The notes below the pieces were generated by a model. The model was not told the origin of the DNA. It saw only the letters and a list, made by a program, of their open reading frames with translations, and made no database searches. 5,540 nt of DNA from Prosthecobacter sp. Its GTDB lineage: Bacteria; Verrucomicrobiota; Verrucomicrobiia; Verrucomicrobiales; Verrucomicrobiaceae. The position numbers and the translations under genes were made by a program. Shown here in pieces: positions 5,354 through 5,540 of the stretch. Every line of letters starts with the position of its first letter. The first letter of the stretch is position 1. The stretch lies in NCBI GenBank assembly GCA_020216965.1, contig JAIWOJ010000181.1:1-5540 (forward strand), given 5' to 3'.

Positions 5354-5540
5354 ATGAACACCACCCTTCTACCGCTTTTCGTCGTTCTTGCCGCTTGGTC
5401 AGGCTCTCTCGCCGCTCAGCAGACCGCCTTGCAAAAAAAGGATGTGGTGCTGATACCGCCGAAAAACCTCAAGACCACCCTGCCGCCGGGCTACAGTATC
5501 CCCATCGTGGACATCAGTGGGGAAAAGCAGCGCCAAGTCA
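5354..5540 (+). CDS. Secreted protein, probable sialidase-like family, N-terminal part
   Basis: An open frame of 62 codons running off the right edge without a stop. Residues 1-21 form a clear signal peptide (MNTTLLPLFVVLAAWSGSLA, cleavage near AA|QQ). The mature start contains YSIPIVDISGEKQRQV at residues 47-62. From memory of the family, I/L-P-I-V-D-I-S-G-E-x-x-R-Q-V is typical of the N-terminus of exported sialidase/BNR-type proteins in Planctomycetes and Verrucomicrobia, normally followed by a conserved GHPTT segment that would lie beyond this window. The part that would contain the Asp-boxes is missing, so the family call is tentative. The gene is divergent from the MBL hydrolase. The ATG at 5354 is the only start that gives a proper signal peptide; no Shine-Dalgarno sequence lies at normal distance. 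Confidence 0.6.
   Translation, partial: MNTTLLPLFVVLAAWSGSLAAQQTALQKKDVVLIPPKNLKTTLPPGYSIPIVDISGEKQRQV

Overview
The window carries four complete genes, one full-length gene with an apparent single-base frameshift, and two genes cut by the window edges. Base composition is fairly GC-rich. The gene set suggests a member of the Verrucomicrobia (Prosthecobacter/Verrucomicrobium-like). The clues are a GntR-type helix-turn-helix fused to a LacI-like sensor domain, an RraA-family protein beside a secreted sialidase-like protein, a CobA-HemD fusion, and the absence of Shine-Dalgarno sequences. This placement is inferred from gene style, not from a marker gene.

Left part (1-2338): a regulated, probably catabolic locus. 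On the minus strand, an RraA-family aldolase/decarboxylase-like gene (432-1175) is followed after 20 bases by the start of a secreted sialidase/BNR-repeat protein (411 to beyond the left edge). Divergent from them is a GntR/LacI-hybrid transcription regulator (1277-2338). The intergenic region between them holds a 19-bp interrupted palindrome (TGGTCA-N7-TGACCA), the best operator candidate in the window. The likely logic is that the regulator senses a sugar-like ligand and controls itself and the rraA-sialidase pair.

Middle and right (2344-5222): housekeeping genes, all on the minus strand. A metallo-beta-lactamase-fold hydrolase (4596-5222) and tadA tRNA adenosine deaminase (4021-4590) are separated by 5 bases and look co-transcribed. 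A weak terminator-like hairpin follows tadA. Then comes a uroporphyrinogen-III methyltransferase/uroporphyrinogen-III synthase fusion (2344-3875) for tetrapyrrole synthesis. Its reading frame breaks inside the conserved RLKGGDP motif at a run of five G (minus strand), where six would restore a normal 510-residue protein. This is a sequencing error, a real mutation, or less likely programmed frameshifting on an A-AAG-GGG slip sequence. The gene converges on the regulator with a 5-base gap.

Right edge (5223-5540): a 131-bp divergent intergenic region with several short palindromes and a candidate promoter for the hydrolase-tadA pair. It is followed by the first 62 codons of a secreted protein on the plus strand that resembles the N-terminus of another planctomycete/verrucomicrobial sialidase-like family.

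I see no mobile element, CRISPR array, tRNA or rRNA, and no gene-free stretch over 300 bases. I found no clearly new multi-gene system. The points most worth checking are the frameshift, the operator palindrome, the substituted arginine motif in the sialidase-like protein, and the pyrimidine-rich, Shine-Dalgarno-free start regions shared by the genes.
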